Shown here piece after piece: positions 1-8,614 of a stretch of DNA of 40,169 bases (its first letter is position 1; each line of letters starts with the position of its first letter). Under the pieces are notes generated by a model. The model made no database searches, was not told the DNA's origin, and worked only from the letters and a program-made list of their open reading frames with translations. The position numbers were made by a program, and so were the translations under genes. Source of the stretch: an uncultured Phocaeicola sp. (GTDB taxonomy: Bacteria > Bacteroidota > Bacteroidia > Bacteroidales > Bacteroidaceae); assembly GCA_948579315.1 (NCBI GenBank), contig CAPAOL010000034.1, positions 1 to 40,169 of the forward strand. The letters are read 5' to 3'.

Positions 1-279
1 ATTGCATCCGAAGTAGTTGTTCACCGCATTACTCAGGTAGGTCGTATTCGTGCCGACTATTGAACTAAACTTTTCTAAAGAGAGTTTTGAATCCAAATAT
101 ACTTTTCTGATTTCTAGGTTATACAAAATGCTTTTATAGATCTCAAAATCAACTTTTCTTCCGGGCGCTCCTTTCTCGGTAGACAGTGTATTCCACTGCC
201 GTTCTGCATCTTTAAACAGCTTTTCTTTCTGCGTTGTAGTAGAAAGCTCATTGCTTTGCGTTTGAAATAGAACATCCAT
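1..279 (-). CDS. Partial AraC-type HTH protein (5' end only)
   Basis: The reading frame starts at the ATG at 279 and is open for 93 codons to the window edge, so the C-terminus is missing. An in-frame TAA at 283-285, one codon before the ATG, fixes the start and rules out a longer N-terminal sensor region. Residues 45-93 (EIYKSILYNLEIRKVYLDSK... LSLEKFSSIVGTNTTYLSNA... then NNYFGCN) match the opening of the AraC-type DNA-binding domain of Bacteroidetes regulators. The domain therefore lies close to the N-terminus, giving a free-standing HTH rather than the usual TPR- or kinase-fused form. It probably activates or represses transcription; its target is not visible. A promoter-like box lies at 319-326. 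Confidence 0.7.
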   Translation of the reverse strand, partial: MDVLFQTQSNELSTTTQKEKLFKDAERQWNTLSTEKGAPGRKVDFEIYKSILYNLEIRKVYLDSKLSLEKFSSIVGTNTTYLSNAVNNYFGCN

Positions 280-857
280 ATTTTAGTCAGTTTCTATAAT
301 AGCCATAATTTCATCGGACAAAAGTACCCATTTTACTCTATTCTGCAAGACTTTCCACTAAAAATCTTTATAAAATACAGGAATATTTTAAGAAATAGGA
401 ATATCTCTATATTCTTTACCTTACAAACAACCATAGAAAGCCCCATAGACCTATTAAAACAAGACATTACTTTCACTATACACCTTAATATAATAGCATA
501 AGTACGCCGAAGAAGTTAAACTTATAACAGTCAAAATATAGCTTAGTCTCTATAAAGCGGAATCCAGAACTTGTAAATTATCCCTTTATTCAACAAAACA
601 AACCAGAAAAGAACAAAATAATCCAATATAAATATGTCATTCATTTTCTAATTAAGAATTATTCAAACTCCCTAAACATGGGATTTTTTTGTTCATCCCT
701 AAATACATTTTAACTAATATAGCTTACCGTATCACTTCTATTAACTAAAATAGAAAAAAAGATATTTAATAATAATTTTTTACATTCATATAAAGACAAT
801 TTTTATCACCTTTACACATCTTATCTATATATTTGGCTACCTTTGGACAAAAGTCAC
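280..857. other. AT-rich intergenic region, no gene seen
   Basis: This stretch of nearly 580 bases separates two divergent genes. It is strongly AT-rich and holds no convincing reading frame, tRNA or repeat. I see the promoter boxes of the two flanking genes at its edges and a small GGGAT/ATCCC hairpin around 680-702. Otherwise I see nothing. A small RNA cannot be excluded from sequence alone. Confidence 0.5.
319..326 (-). promoter_or_regulatory. Putative -7 box of the partial AraC-type gene
   Basis: Read on the minus strand this is TACTTTTG, a match to the Bacteroides -7 consensus TAnnTTTG, about 40 bases before the ATG at 279. No exact TTTG is present at the -33 position (CTTG is close). 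Support is by pattern only. Confidence 0.35.
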
Positions 858-865
858 TATATTTG
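828..865 (+). promoter_or_regulatory. Two overlapping-range -7 boxes before the EFR1/mnmA operon
   Basis: TATATTTG occurs at 828-835 and again at 858-865, both perfect matches to TAnnTTTG. The second box has a TTTG 22 bases upstream (832-835) but would begin transcription almost at the ATG at 871, giving a near-leaderless message. The first would give a leader of about 30 bases. Which is used cannot be told from sequence. Confidence 0.4.
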
Positions 866-870
866 CGTTT

Positions 871-1650
871 ATGAAAACATATACAAGCAATCACATCGTA
901 TTTTTTTCGCCTACACATACGTCTGCGAAAATAGCCCGTGCCATCGGAGAAAGTATAGGTATGGGCAGAAGAATAGAAATAGATCTCACTACGGATGAGA
1001 ATAGTAGCCCGATAGAAATCAAAGATTCTATCACGATCATTGCAGTTCCTGTGTATGCAGGCAGGGTAGCCCCAATAGCATTGCAACGGCTACGAAGATT
1101 AAAAGGCAACAATGCTCCGGCTATCTTAGTCGCTGTATATGGTAACCGCGATTACGAAGATGCACTGGTCGAATTGAGAGATGAAACTATTCAATTGGGA
1201 TTCACCCCACTGGCTGCCGGTGCCTTTATTGGTGAACACAGCTACAGCCGTCCTAATATGCCCATTGCAGAAGGCCGTCCGGATGTTACCGATTTACAGA
1301 TTGCGGAACAATTTGGAAAAGACTGTCTGACAAAACTGGAGAAGGATGAAACATTATCCGATTTTTACCTAAAAGGAAACATACCTTATCGCTTTGTTGG
1401 CCCCTCTACTCCTGCCGCTCCAGTCTGCACTGAAGGATGTTTCGCCTGTGGCGAATGCATCGAAGTATGTCCTACTCATGCCATTGCTTTAAGCGATGAA
1501 GGAAAAATAGAAACAGAGATTACCAAATGCATCAAGTGCTGCGCTTGCGTAAAAGAATGCCCTAATGGTGCACGAGTTTTTGATACTCCTTACACCCCCA
1601 TGCTACACCAAAAATGTGCGGCACGCCGTGAACCTGAACTATTTATATAA
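871..1650 (+). CDS. EFR1-family flavodoxin-ferredoxin fusion protein
   Basis: A 259-residue electron-transfer protein. The N-terminal part (about 1-165) is flavodoxin-like: the FFSPTHTSAK segment at 11-20 fits the FMN phosphate-binding loop. The C-terminal part has two [4Fe-4S] cluster motifs of bacterial ferredoxin type: C190, C193, C196, C200-P and C220, C223, C226, C230-P. No signal peptide, so it is cytoplasmic. The family is named EFR1 for its ferredoxin/flavodoxin make-up; its redox partners are generally unknown. The stop codon overlaps the start of mnmA by one base (TAATG), so the two are co-transcribed and probably translationally coupled. This suggests, but does not prove, that it supplies electrons or Fe-S support to the tRNA thiolation step. 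Confidence 0.85.
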   Translation: MKTYTSNHIVFFSPTHTSAKIARAIGESIGMGRRIEIDLTTDENSSPIEIKDSITIIAVPVYAGRVAPIALQRLRRLKGNNAPAILVAVYGNRDYEDALVELRDETIQLGFTPLAAGAFIGEHSYSRPNMPIAEGRPDVTDLQIAEQFGKDCLTKLEKDETLSDFYLKGNIPYRFVGPSTPAAPVCTEGCFACGECIEVCPTHAIALSDEGKIETEITKCIKCCACVKECPNGARVFDTPYTPMLHQKCAARREPELFI

Positions 1651-2777
1651 TGAATAACAGAGATAAAAGAGTCCTGGTAGGAATGAGTGGCGGAATAGAC
1701 AGCTCCGCCACGTGCATCATGCTGCAAGAACAAGGATATGAAGTGGTAGGAGTTACCATGAGAACGTGGGATGTCCCTTCCCGCTTTTCCACCCCCGGTC
1801 AAGATGAACCTGATGATGTACTGGAAGCAAGGGCCTTGGCAGAACGGTTGGGAATAGAACACCATGTAGCTGATGTGAGGAAAGAGTTCAAACAGATTAT
1901 TGTAAAACACTTCATAGATGAGTATATGCAAGGAAGAACTCCCAATCCTTGTGTCCTTTGCAATCCGCTATTCAAAGAGCGAATTCTCTGTGAATGGGCA
2001 GACCAAACGAATTGCGCCCATATCTCTACCGGGCATTATTGCAGACTGGAAGAACGGAAGGGAAAACTGTATATAGTAGCGGGAGATGACCAGACAAAAG
2101 ACCAATCCTATTTTCTATGGAAACTTCCTCAGGAGATACTTCAACGTTTTCTCTTTCCACTGGGAACTTATACCAAGCAGGAGGTACGGGAATATCTCCG
2201 ACAAAAAGGATTCGAAGCGAAAGCCCGTGGAGGTGAAAGTATGGAAATCTGCTTTATAGAAGGGGATTACCGAAACTTTCTGCGTTCGCAATGCCCGGAT
2301 ATTGACACCCAAGTAGGACCGGGATGGTTTGTAAATAGCAAAGGTGTCAAGATAGGTCAGCACAAAGGCTTTCCTTATTATACAATAGGCCAACGGAAAG
2401 GATTGGAAATCGCTTTGGGGCATCCAGCATACGTACTACGCATCAATGCAGAAAAGAATACAGTCATGTTAGGAGATGCCGAGGAACTTAAAGCAGAATA
2501 TATGTTGGTAGAAGACTATCATATCACAGAAATGCAGGATTTACTGCAATGCAAGGACTTGTCAGTACGTATCCGCTATCGCAGCAAGCCTATTCCGTGT
2601 CAAGTGCTCGTATTAGATGAAAAACAACTATTGGTCCGTTTCCTTTCCGAAGCATCCGCCATCGCTCCCGGACAATCAGCCGTTTTTTACGAGGGGAAAC
2701 GAGTATTGGGAGGTGCATTCATAGCTTCACAGCGCGGCATCCGAAAAATTGCCGCAGATAACCAAGATAAATTTTAG
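1650..2777 (+). CDS. mnmA: tRNA-specific 2-thiouridylase MnmA
   Basis: Adds sulfur at position 2 of the wobble uridine (U34) of tRNA Lys, Glu and Gln in an ATP-dependent reaction. The PP-loop that adenylates the uridine is visible at 11-19 (GMSGGIDSS). The first catalytic cysteine lies in NPCVLCNP (C101 and C104) and the second in ICFIEG (C201). The tRNA-binding and C-terminal beta-barrel regions are present; 375 residues is normal for the family. In E. coli MnmA the residue matching C101 is aspartate; here the enzyme has a Cys-x-x-Cys plus a distant Cys, a layout compatible with an Fe-S cluster. The gene overlaps the upstream ferredoxin gene by one base and abuts the M1 peptidase gene. Bacteroides genomes often carry more than one mnmA, so this may be one of two copies. 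Confidence 0.93.
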   Translation: MNNRDKRVLVGMSGGIDSSATCIMLQEQGYEVVGVTMRTWDVPSRFSTPGQDEPDDVLEARALAERLGIEHHVADVRKEFKQIIVKHFIDEYMQGRTPNPCVLCNPLFKERILCEWADQTNCAHISTGHYCRLEERKGKLYIVAGDDQTKDQSYFLWKLPQEILQRFLFPLGTYTKQEVREYLRQKGFEAKARGGESMEICFIEGDYRNFLRSQCPDIDTQVGPGWFVNSKGVKIGQHKGFPYYTIGQRKGLEIALGHPAYVLRINAEKNTVMLGDAEELKAEYMLVEDYHITEMQDLLQCKDLSVRIRYRSKPIPCQVLVLDEKQLLVRFLSEASAIAPGQSAVFYEGKRVLGGAFIASQRGIRKIAADNQDKF

Positions 2778-5303
2778 ATGATGAAAACATATATCGGATA
2801 TCTTATTTTCATGTGCAGCTTATTATTATGCAGTTGCCAACAGACCACAAGCAATCCTCGTTTCTACGACGAGGGCGTATCGCAAGAACTGGCAACACTG
2901 CGCAAACAGGAGATTAAGGAGTTGAAGTATAAGCTATATTTCTCCATTCCTGAACAGAAATCAGTACCGGTAAATGGAGAGATTACCATTGAATTTAATC
3001 TGGATGCACCGCAAGAAATTATTCTCGACTTCAGAGAAAAGCCTGAAAAAATAAAATCGGTATCCGTCAATGGACAAACTGCCCGTTATGAATTCCATAA
3101 CGAGCACATCATCCTACCTGAAAAAAACATAGTAGAAGGAAAAAATAATATCACGATCAAATTTATTGCCGGAAACCAGTCGCTAAACAGAAATGATGAA
3201 TTTCTGTATACGCTATTAGTGCCAGACCGTGCCCGTACCTTATTCCCTTGTTTCGAACAGCCGAATCTGAAAGCCACATTTTCCTTACGACTGGATATAC
3301 CAACAGAATGGAAAGCTGTTTCCAATACCTATATTACTAAAGAAGAAACAAAAGGCAACTGCAAAACAGTAACTTTTGCCCCAACTGAACCATTAAGCAC
3401 TTATCTTTTTTCCTTTGTCACCGGTAAATTAGAACATCAAGAATATATAGAAGGTAACCGGAAAATCTCAGCATATTACCGCGAAACAGATTCTAAAAAA
3501 GTAGCTCAATTAGATACCATCTTCAAACAAGTGACCGCTTCGCTGAACTGGCTGGAAGAATATACCAATGTTCCCTATCCTTTTGCCAAATACGATTTTA
3601 TTATCTTGCCGGGATTCCAATATGGAGGTATGGAGCACACAGGCGCCACCTTATATAATGACACGCAAATGTTCCTAAGCGAAAATCCCACTCCGGATGA
3701 AGAACTTCGCCGAACCCAATTAATCGCCCACGAAACCGCCCACATGTGGTTCGGAGATTTAGTAACGATGAACTGGTTTGATGATGTCTGGACTAAAGAG
3801 GTATTCGCCAATTATTTTGCAGCTCTGATTACCGAACCATTATTCCCGCAAGTCAATCACCAGCTGAATTGGATGAAGACTTATACAGCCGCATCCTTGT
3901 CAGAAGACCGTACACCCGGAACCACTGCTATCCGGCAACCGCTAGATAACCTTCAAAATGCAGGATTAATTTATGGACAGATCATTTATAACAAAGCTCC
4001 TGTCATGATGGTAAAACTGGTGGAATCAATGGGAAAAGAAGCATTTCGGGAAGGGATTCAAGAATATTTAAAAACTTACGCTTACGCCAACGCCACTTGG
4101 GATGACTTGATACAAATTCTAGACAGTAAAACAGAGCAAGATCTAGCCGCTTTCAGCGATGTATGGGTAAACCAAAAAGGAATGCCGATAATCAAATTCG
4201 AAATATCAGACAAACAGTTGACCATACATCAGCAAGATCCATATCAAAGAGGATTAAACTGGCCTCAAAAATTCAATATCACCCTTTGCGGAACAAGGGA
4301 CACAACGATAGAAGCCAGTCTGACAGACAGCTTATGCCGTATTACGTTACCCTTTACCCCCACCCGTATTCTGCCCAATACGGACGGGAGAGGATATGGT
4401 TTGTTTGTTCCTGACAACAACAGTCTCCATTGGCTGCTGGAACATTGGCAAGAAATAGACAATGAAACAACCCGACAGGCAGTTTTAATGATGATGCATG
4501 AAAATTATCAAGCAAAAGGAATTCCGAATACTGCATGGATGAATGCATTACTCAACGGAATACATTGTGAAAAGAACCCGTTGATAGCTTCAACATTAAC
4601 CAATTACCTGTCCTCTCCTCTGCAAGAGATATCTTCGGCAGAACGTGATAAAATAGAAAATGAGCTTTATAAACTCAGCCATTCTCATCCGATTCCTTCT
4701 TGTCGCATCCAGTTATTACGCCTTCTGATTACAGAAGCAGCAAGTCCGACTATGATTCAGTGCCTCTATTCCTTATGGGAAACCGAAAGAGTCCAACAAT
4801 TAAATGAAAGAGATTACACTACATTGGCCTACGAACTGGCCTTGCGCATACCTGAGCAAGGAAAAGAAATACTTCAGACACAACGCCAACGCATCCACAA
4901 TCCGGACCGTCTACGCCAATTCGATTTCATATCACGTGCGATGACTGCCGATACTTTAAAATTGGACAGTTTATTCCGATCTTTATTGCAAGCGGAAAAC
5001 AGAAGGATTGAGCCTTGGGCAGCTACAACCTTAAGCTATCTGAATCATCCTACAAGACAAGATTATGCGGTGAAATATATCCGTCCGGCATTGGAAAAAC
5101 TGACAGAAGTTCAACGCACCGGAGATATCTTTTTCCCTCGCAATTGGGTCGGGGCTTTATTAAGGAATCACGATAGCGAAGCGGCCTACAAAGAAGTAGA
5201 AGCTTTTTTATCGGTTTATCCCGACTATCCGCCTTTATTAAAAAACAAAATACTGCAAGCGGCTTATCCTCTTTACAGAAAATATGCAGATAAGAAAAAA
5301 TAA
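2778..5303 (+). CDS. M1-family zinc aminopeptidase, lipoprotein
   Basis: An 841-residue metallopeptidase that removes N-terminal residues from peptides. Zinc ligands and catalytic residues are clear: H318-E-T-A-H322 and E341 (HExxH-x18-E), and the substrate-anchoring motif GGMEH about 40 residues earlier. The N-terminus is a lipoprotein signal ending in LLCSC, so the enzyme is predicted to be anchored to a membrane facing the periplasm or outside. The C-terminal third is an alpha-helical ERAP1-like region. The start is directly after the mnmA stop (ATGATG at 2778; the second ATG is equally possible), so it is the third gene of the operon. The protein ends only 10 bases from the stop of the convergent GH18 gene. 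Confidence 0.9.
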   Translation: MMKTYIGYLIFMCSLLLCSCQQTTSNPRFYDEGVSQELATLRKQEIKELKYKLYFSIPEQKSVPVNGEITIEFNLDAPQEIILDFREKPEKIKSVSVNGQTARYEFHNEHIILPEKNIVEGKNNITIKFIAGNQSLNRNDEFLYTLLVPDRARTLFPCFEQPNLKATFSLRLDIPTEWKAVSNTYITKEETKGNCKTVTFAPTEPLSTYLFSFVTGKLEHQEYIEGNRKISAYYRETDSKKVAQLDTIFKQVTASLNWLEEYTNVPYPFAKYDFIILPGFQYGGMEHTGATLYNDTQMFLSENPTPDEELRRTQLIAHETAHMWFGDLVTMNWFDDVWTKEVFANYFAALITEPLFPQVNHQLNWMKTYTAASLSEDRTPGTTAIRQPLDNLQNAGLIYGQIIYNKAPVMMVKLVESMGKEAFREGIQEYLKTYAYANATWDDLIQILDSKTEQDLAAFSDVWVNQKGMPIIKFEISDKQLTIHQQDPYQRGLNWPQKFNITLCGTRDTTIEASLTDSLCRITLPFTPTRILPNTDGRGYGLFVPDNNSLHWLLEHWQEIDNETTRQAVLMMMHENYQAKGIPNTAWMNALLNGIHCEKNPLIASTLTNYLSSPLQEISSAERDKIENELYKLSHSHPIPSCRIQLLRLLITEAASPTMIQCLYSLWETERVQQLNERDYTTLAYELALRIPEQGKEILQTQRQRIHNPDRLRQFDFISRAMTADTLKLDSLFRSLLQAENRRIEPWAATTLSYLNHPTRQDYAVKYIRPALEKLTEVQRTGDIFFPRNWVGALLRNHDSEAAYKEVEAFLSVYPDYPPLLKNKILQAAYPLYRKYADKKK

Positions 5304-5313
5304 ACTGAAAGAA

Positions 5314-6351
5314 TCAAGGATTCATTACACCTTGATAGACAGCATGGCGTAATGTACCCTTTTCATCATCGCTATCATAGTCCCAGTACATAGCCCCCAG
5401 CATCCCTTTCTGATGCAGGAACTGGCACTTGAATGCGATGGACTGGGCATTCTCATAATTAACGACCACATGTCCTTGCGAATTTATCATATAAGGAACT
5501 TGTGCCGCACTATCCCAACAACTCTGTAAAGAATCCAAAGCGATAATATGACGATAATCCAATAATTCTGGAGCTTCATTAGTCCCATGCCCATAGAACG
5601 GAATACCCAATACCAAGCGTCCGACAGGAAAACCTGCGGCAACATGGGCGGCAACCGCATCCTCGCAAGACCATTCCTCAGTCATTTCCGAACGGTACAA
5701 GGCCGAATGGTGATTAGGAGATTCCTCCATATCGTATGTCATGATATTGACATAATCCACATAAGGTTCGACAGCCTTTAAGTTGTAATATTTGGCACCT
5801 GCCTGTGTAGCAATGGTCAGCAGTTTGTCTTTACCGATAGCATAGCGTATATCCTTCATCAACAAAGAAAAGTTATCAGTATCTTCCGGCGAAAAAGATA
5901 CACCGGCAGTTCCTATACCGGGATATTCCCAATCTATATCAATTCCGTCCAAATCAAACTGGTCTATCACCCGTTTACAATCTGCGGCAAACGCCATACG
6001 TGTACTATCTGTCTGTGCCATCTCACTAAACCGACTGCTTCCCCACCCGCCTACGGACAGTAAAACTTTCAAAGACGGTTTTTTTTCACGCAGCCCCACT
6101 ACCATTTGCAAACGTGGTTCATTATCTATACGTATTCCTTTGAAATTATCTGTAACATGCCCGAACGCATAATTAATATGAGTCAAACATGCCGGATCAG
6201 GCGTACTTTCTCCCCATGAGGTGACATATGCCAAAACCACATATTTCGATTCATTCTCCGCTACCTCAATCTGCGAAGACCGCTTTTTGTCCTGACAGGC
6301 AACCACCAGCAGCAAAAAGGAAAGACCTGCTATTAATTTAAAGGTTCTCAT
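5314..6351 (-). CDS. Glycoside hydrolase family 18 lipoprotein
   Basis: A 345-residue GH18 TIM-barrel enzyme (chitinase or endo-beta-N-acetylglucosaminidase type). The catalytic DxxDxDxE motif is intact: D135, D138, D140 and the acid E142 in LDGIDIDWEYP, preceded by the SVGG strand motif at 99-102. A lipobox (LLVVAC, Cys19) predicts a surface or periplasmic lipoprotein. GH18 enzymes cut beta-1,4 links next to GlcNAc in chitin, N-glycans or peptidoglycan-like substrates; the exact substrate cannot be read from the sequence. There is no carbohydrate-binding module. It lies 39 bases downstream of the PfkB kinase gene and probably shares its transcript. Confidence 0.87.
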   Translation of the reverse strand: MRTFKLIAGLSFLLLVVACQDKKRSSQIEVAENESKYVVLAYVTSWGESTPDPACLTHINYAFGHVTDNFKGIRIDNEPRLQMVVGLREKKPSLKVLLSVGGWGSSRFSEMAQTDSTRMAFAADCKRVIDQFDLDGIDIDWEYPGIGTAGVSFSPEDTDNFSLLMKDIRYAIGKDKLLTIATQAGAKYYNLKAVEPYVDYVNIMTYDMEESPNHHSALYRSEMTEEWSCEDAVAAHVAAGFPVGRLVLGIPFYGHGTNEAPELLDYRHIIALDSLQSCWDSAAQVPYMINSQGHVVVNYENAQSIAFKCQFLHQKGMLGAMYWDYDSDDEKGTLRHAVYQGVMNP

Positions 6352-6390
6352 ACATAATAAAAGAGTTTAAAACAATGAGAGCTATCCGAT

Positions 6391-7311
6391 TTATCTGTAA
6401 CCGGCAGCAAACTCTTTTGAAATCGAATTATTCAAACTCATACAAACATCGGCACTGAAATCCTTTCCACAACGAATCACATGGTCCCAGTCATCTTCCG
6501 ACAGTTCATCCAAATCATCCCGGCGGATACGATATTTTAGCAATCCGAAAACTACTCCGGCGTTAAAATTATCTCCGGCTCCCACCGTACTGACAGTCTG
6601 CAAAGGATCCACTTCATAATGCTTTTTTATATTCTTTGTATACAGGCGAATTCCTCTTCCACCGTGCGTGCAAATAAAATGCGGACAATAAAATTCAATC
6701 TTACTTTTATAAACCTTATCCGCATCTGTCAAACCAAACATATTCTCAAAATCCTCAACGGAGCCGCGAATGATATCAGCATATTCAAAATTCTCAAGAA
6801 TAACAGGAAGCAGCTTTATCGCCTCGTTCTTGTGAGTACTGCGGAAATTCACGTCATAATAAATGATAGCCCCTTTTTCACGAGCTTTATCCAACAGTTC
6901 TTTCACCTTATCACGCAATTGAGGCGTTACAGCATAATAAGAGCCGATCATCACAATGTCATCCCGATGTATTTCAGGCATTGTCACATCCAGCCTCAAC
7001 CGTGGATAATCTTTATAAAAAAGATATTCAGCATCATTCTGTTCATTCAGAAAAGCTAAAGACACAGGTGACTTTCCTTCAGGAAACACGTTCACATGAT
7101 CTGTGCTTACTCCATTCTCTCGCATAAATTTCAGAATGATATCGCCCACTTTGTCATTTCCCGTTTCACTGATAAAAGTTACATTGACTCCCAAACGCCC
7201 CAATGAAATAATTCCATTGAAAACCGAGCCACCAGGAACTGCTGCCGTAGGTTGGCTATCTTTAAAAAGAATATCCAGAATGGTTTCACCTATACCTATT
7301 ACTTTTCTCAT
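6391..7311 (-). CDS. PfkB-family carbohydrate kinase (fructokinase-like)
   Basis: A 306-residue ribokinase-fold sugar kinase that transfers phosphate from ATP to a sugar or sugar-like hydroxyl. Visible family marks are the N-terminal PGGSVFNGIISLGRLG segment (26-41) and the C-terminal signature TVGAGDNFNAG (242-252) with catalytic base D247. The overall form resembles fructokinases, but the family is too mixed to name the substrate. It is preceded by a large hairpin (7341-7409) that separates it from the SIS-domain gene and followed closely by the GH18 gene. Confidence 0.85.
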   Translation of the reverse strand: MRKVIGIGETILDILFKDSQPTAAVPGGSVFNGIISLGRLGVNVTFISETGNDKVGDIILKFMRENGVSTDHVNVFPEGKSPVSLAFLNEQNDAEYLFYKDYPRLRLDVTMPEIHRDDIVMIGSYYAVTPQLRDKVKELLDKAREKGAIIYYDVNFRSTHKNEAIKLLPVILENFEYADIIRGSVEDFENMFGLTDADKVYKSKIEFYCPHFICTHGGRGIRLYTKNIKKHYEVDPLQTVSTVGAGDNFNAGVVFGLLKYRIRRDDLDELSEDDWDHVIRCGKDFSADVCMSLNNSISKEFAAGYR

Positions 7312-7340
7312 TTTTATATTTACGATTTATATACATAAAA

Positions 7341-7409
7341 CCGGAACACAAATGACACAAATCCTTTAATAAAATTCTATTTGCATTATTTGTGTCATTT
7401 GCGTTCCGG
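7341..7409 (-). terminator. 22-bp inverted repeat between SIS and PfkB genes
   Basis: Arms at 7341-7362 and 7388-7409 pair over 22 bases with a single mismatch around a 25-base loop. On the minus strand the right-hand arm is followed by TTTTATG, so it can act as an intrinsic terminator or attenuator behind the SIS gene. The stem is unusually long for a simple terminator. Confidence 0.65.
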
Positions 7410-7421
7410 TTCTATTTTATT

Positions 7422-8024
7422 TTACTTACTTAACTCGCGTGAACGCTCACCTAAGTACCCTCCATGATGGCGTTTGCTATACTCTTCGATGGTAAAACCG
7501 GTCCTTTTCATGGTTTCCACTACCAAAATATCACCTATCACGGTCATAACTGTAGTTGAAGTTGTGGGGGTCATACCCAAAGCACACACTTCATCAGGAT
7601 GCCCGGTGCATAAACAAATATCAGACTCCCGGGCCAATGGACTATCCGCATTTCCGGTAATAACAATATATTTCAAATTTGGGTTCAAATTATGTGCAAG
7701 TTGTGTCAGTTCCACAATTTCACGGGTTTTTCCTGAATTAGAAATCAGAAGCAGCAAATCATTCTCCTGCAAAATTCCCAAATCCCCATGTTGGGCTTCG
7801 CTGGGATGTAAAAACACTGCCGGAATACCTGTAGAGCAAAAAGTCGTAGCTATATTCATAGCTATCTGTCCGGCCTTACCCATACCGGTAGTCACCAGCT
7901 TTCCTTTTTTACGGTGTATTTGCTCAACTATCAATTCCACTGCTTTCTCATAAGCATCAGTTATAGGAATATTCAAAACAGCCTGAGCCTCTTTCTGCAA
8001 CAATTCGTGTATAGATGTCATCAT
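7422..8024 (-). CDS. Single-domain SIS sugar-phosphate isomerase (KpsF/GutQ type)
   Basis: A 200-residue SIS-domain protein with the KpsF/GutQ pattern: TGMGKAGQIAMNIATTFCST, the LHPSEAQHGDLG segment, and the phosphosugar-binding serine motif SNSGKTREI. The usual KpsF/KdsD enzyme has about 320 residues with a pair of CBS domains behind the SIS domain; here they are missing and the protein stops after the SIS fold. Single-domain arabinose-5-phosphate isomerases are known in Bacteroides, so the likely reaction is ribulose-5-phosphate to arabinose-5-phosphate, the first step toward Kdo. 6-phospho-3-hexuloisomerase is the main alternative. The gene begins 17 bases after the LOG-family gene. Confidence 0.82.
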   Translation of the reverse strand: MMTSIHELLQKEAQAVLNIPITDAYEKAVELIVEQIHRKKGKLVTTGMGKAGQIAMNIATTFCSTGIPAVFLHPSEAQHGDLGILQENDLLLLISNSGKTREIVELTQLAHNLNPNLKYIVITGNADSPLARESDICLCTGHPDEVCALGMTPTTSTTVMTVIGDILVVETMKRTGFTIEEYSKRHHGGYLGERSRELSK

Positions 8025-8041
8025 AATAGGTTACATGAATA

Positions 8042-8578
8042 TTATTTAAGTAGTTCGGTTAGTTCTCTCAAGTCATTGGCAACAGCAAAATAACTGTTCA
8101 ACGGATGATGGGCAAAATGCTGCCTCTCCAATCCGGCCAAAAAGTCGATAATGCCATTCCAAAAGCCATTTATATTATAAAAAATTACTTTTTTACGATG
8201 ATAGTCCAGCGTAGCGGCCGCCATTACATGAAAAACCTCATCCAGTGTACCCACTCCTCCCGGCAAAGCTATCACTACATCCGATTCATTCAACATCACA
8301 TCTTTACGGTCACTCAAATTATCCGTACGGAAAGTCACATCCACCAAATCGCTGGCTCGTCCACGTTCTTCCAGCTTGGTCGGAATAACTCCCATTATCA
8401 TCGAACCGTTGTCTTTGGCTGCCTTGGCAATACATTCCATCAATCCGATATTAGCACCTCCATACACTAACGTCTTCTTGTTTTGTCCCATCCAAACGCC
8501 CAACTCACGTGCTTTTTCAAAAAACACAGGCTCTATATTCTCGGATGCGGAACAGAAAATAGCAATTTTATCCATCAT
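8042..8578 (-). CDS. LOG-family nucleotide phosphoribohydrolase (TIGR00730 type)
   Basis: A Rossmann-fold protein of about 178 residues. The family signature PGGVGTLDE and the glycine motif VYGGANIGLM are both present. Characterised members cleave nucleoside 5'-monophosphates (AMP or cytokinin nucleotides) to base and ribose 5-phosphate. The start is taken at the ATG at 8578 (an ATG at 8575 follows), because family similarity begins at MMDKIAIFCSAS; the longer open frame back to 8686 would overlap the divergent M16 gene and its promoter and is low-complexity. First gene of a minus-strand run with the SIS isomerase. Confidence 0.85.
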   Translation of the reverse strand: MMDKIAIFCSASENIEPVFFEKARELGVWMGQNKKTLVYGGANIGLMECIAKAAKDNGSMIMGVIPTKLEERGRASDLVDVTFRTDNLSDRKDVMLNESDVVIALPGGVGTLDEVFHVMAAATLDYHRKKVIFYNINGFWNGIIDFLAGLERQHFAHHPLNSYFAVANDLRELTELLK

Positions 8579-8614
8579 CTTGTTTTCTGTTAGTAAATAC
8601 AAATATCTGCATTT

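Noticed and set aside
6619..7059. 146-codon open frame on the plus strand
   Set aside because: Antisense to the PfkB kinase gene, whose motifs are intact.
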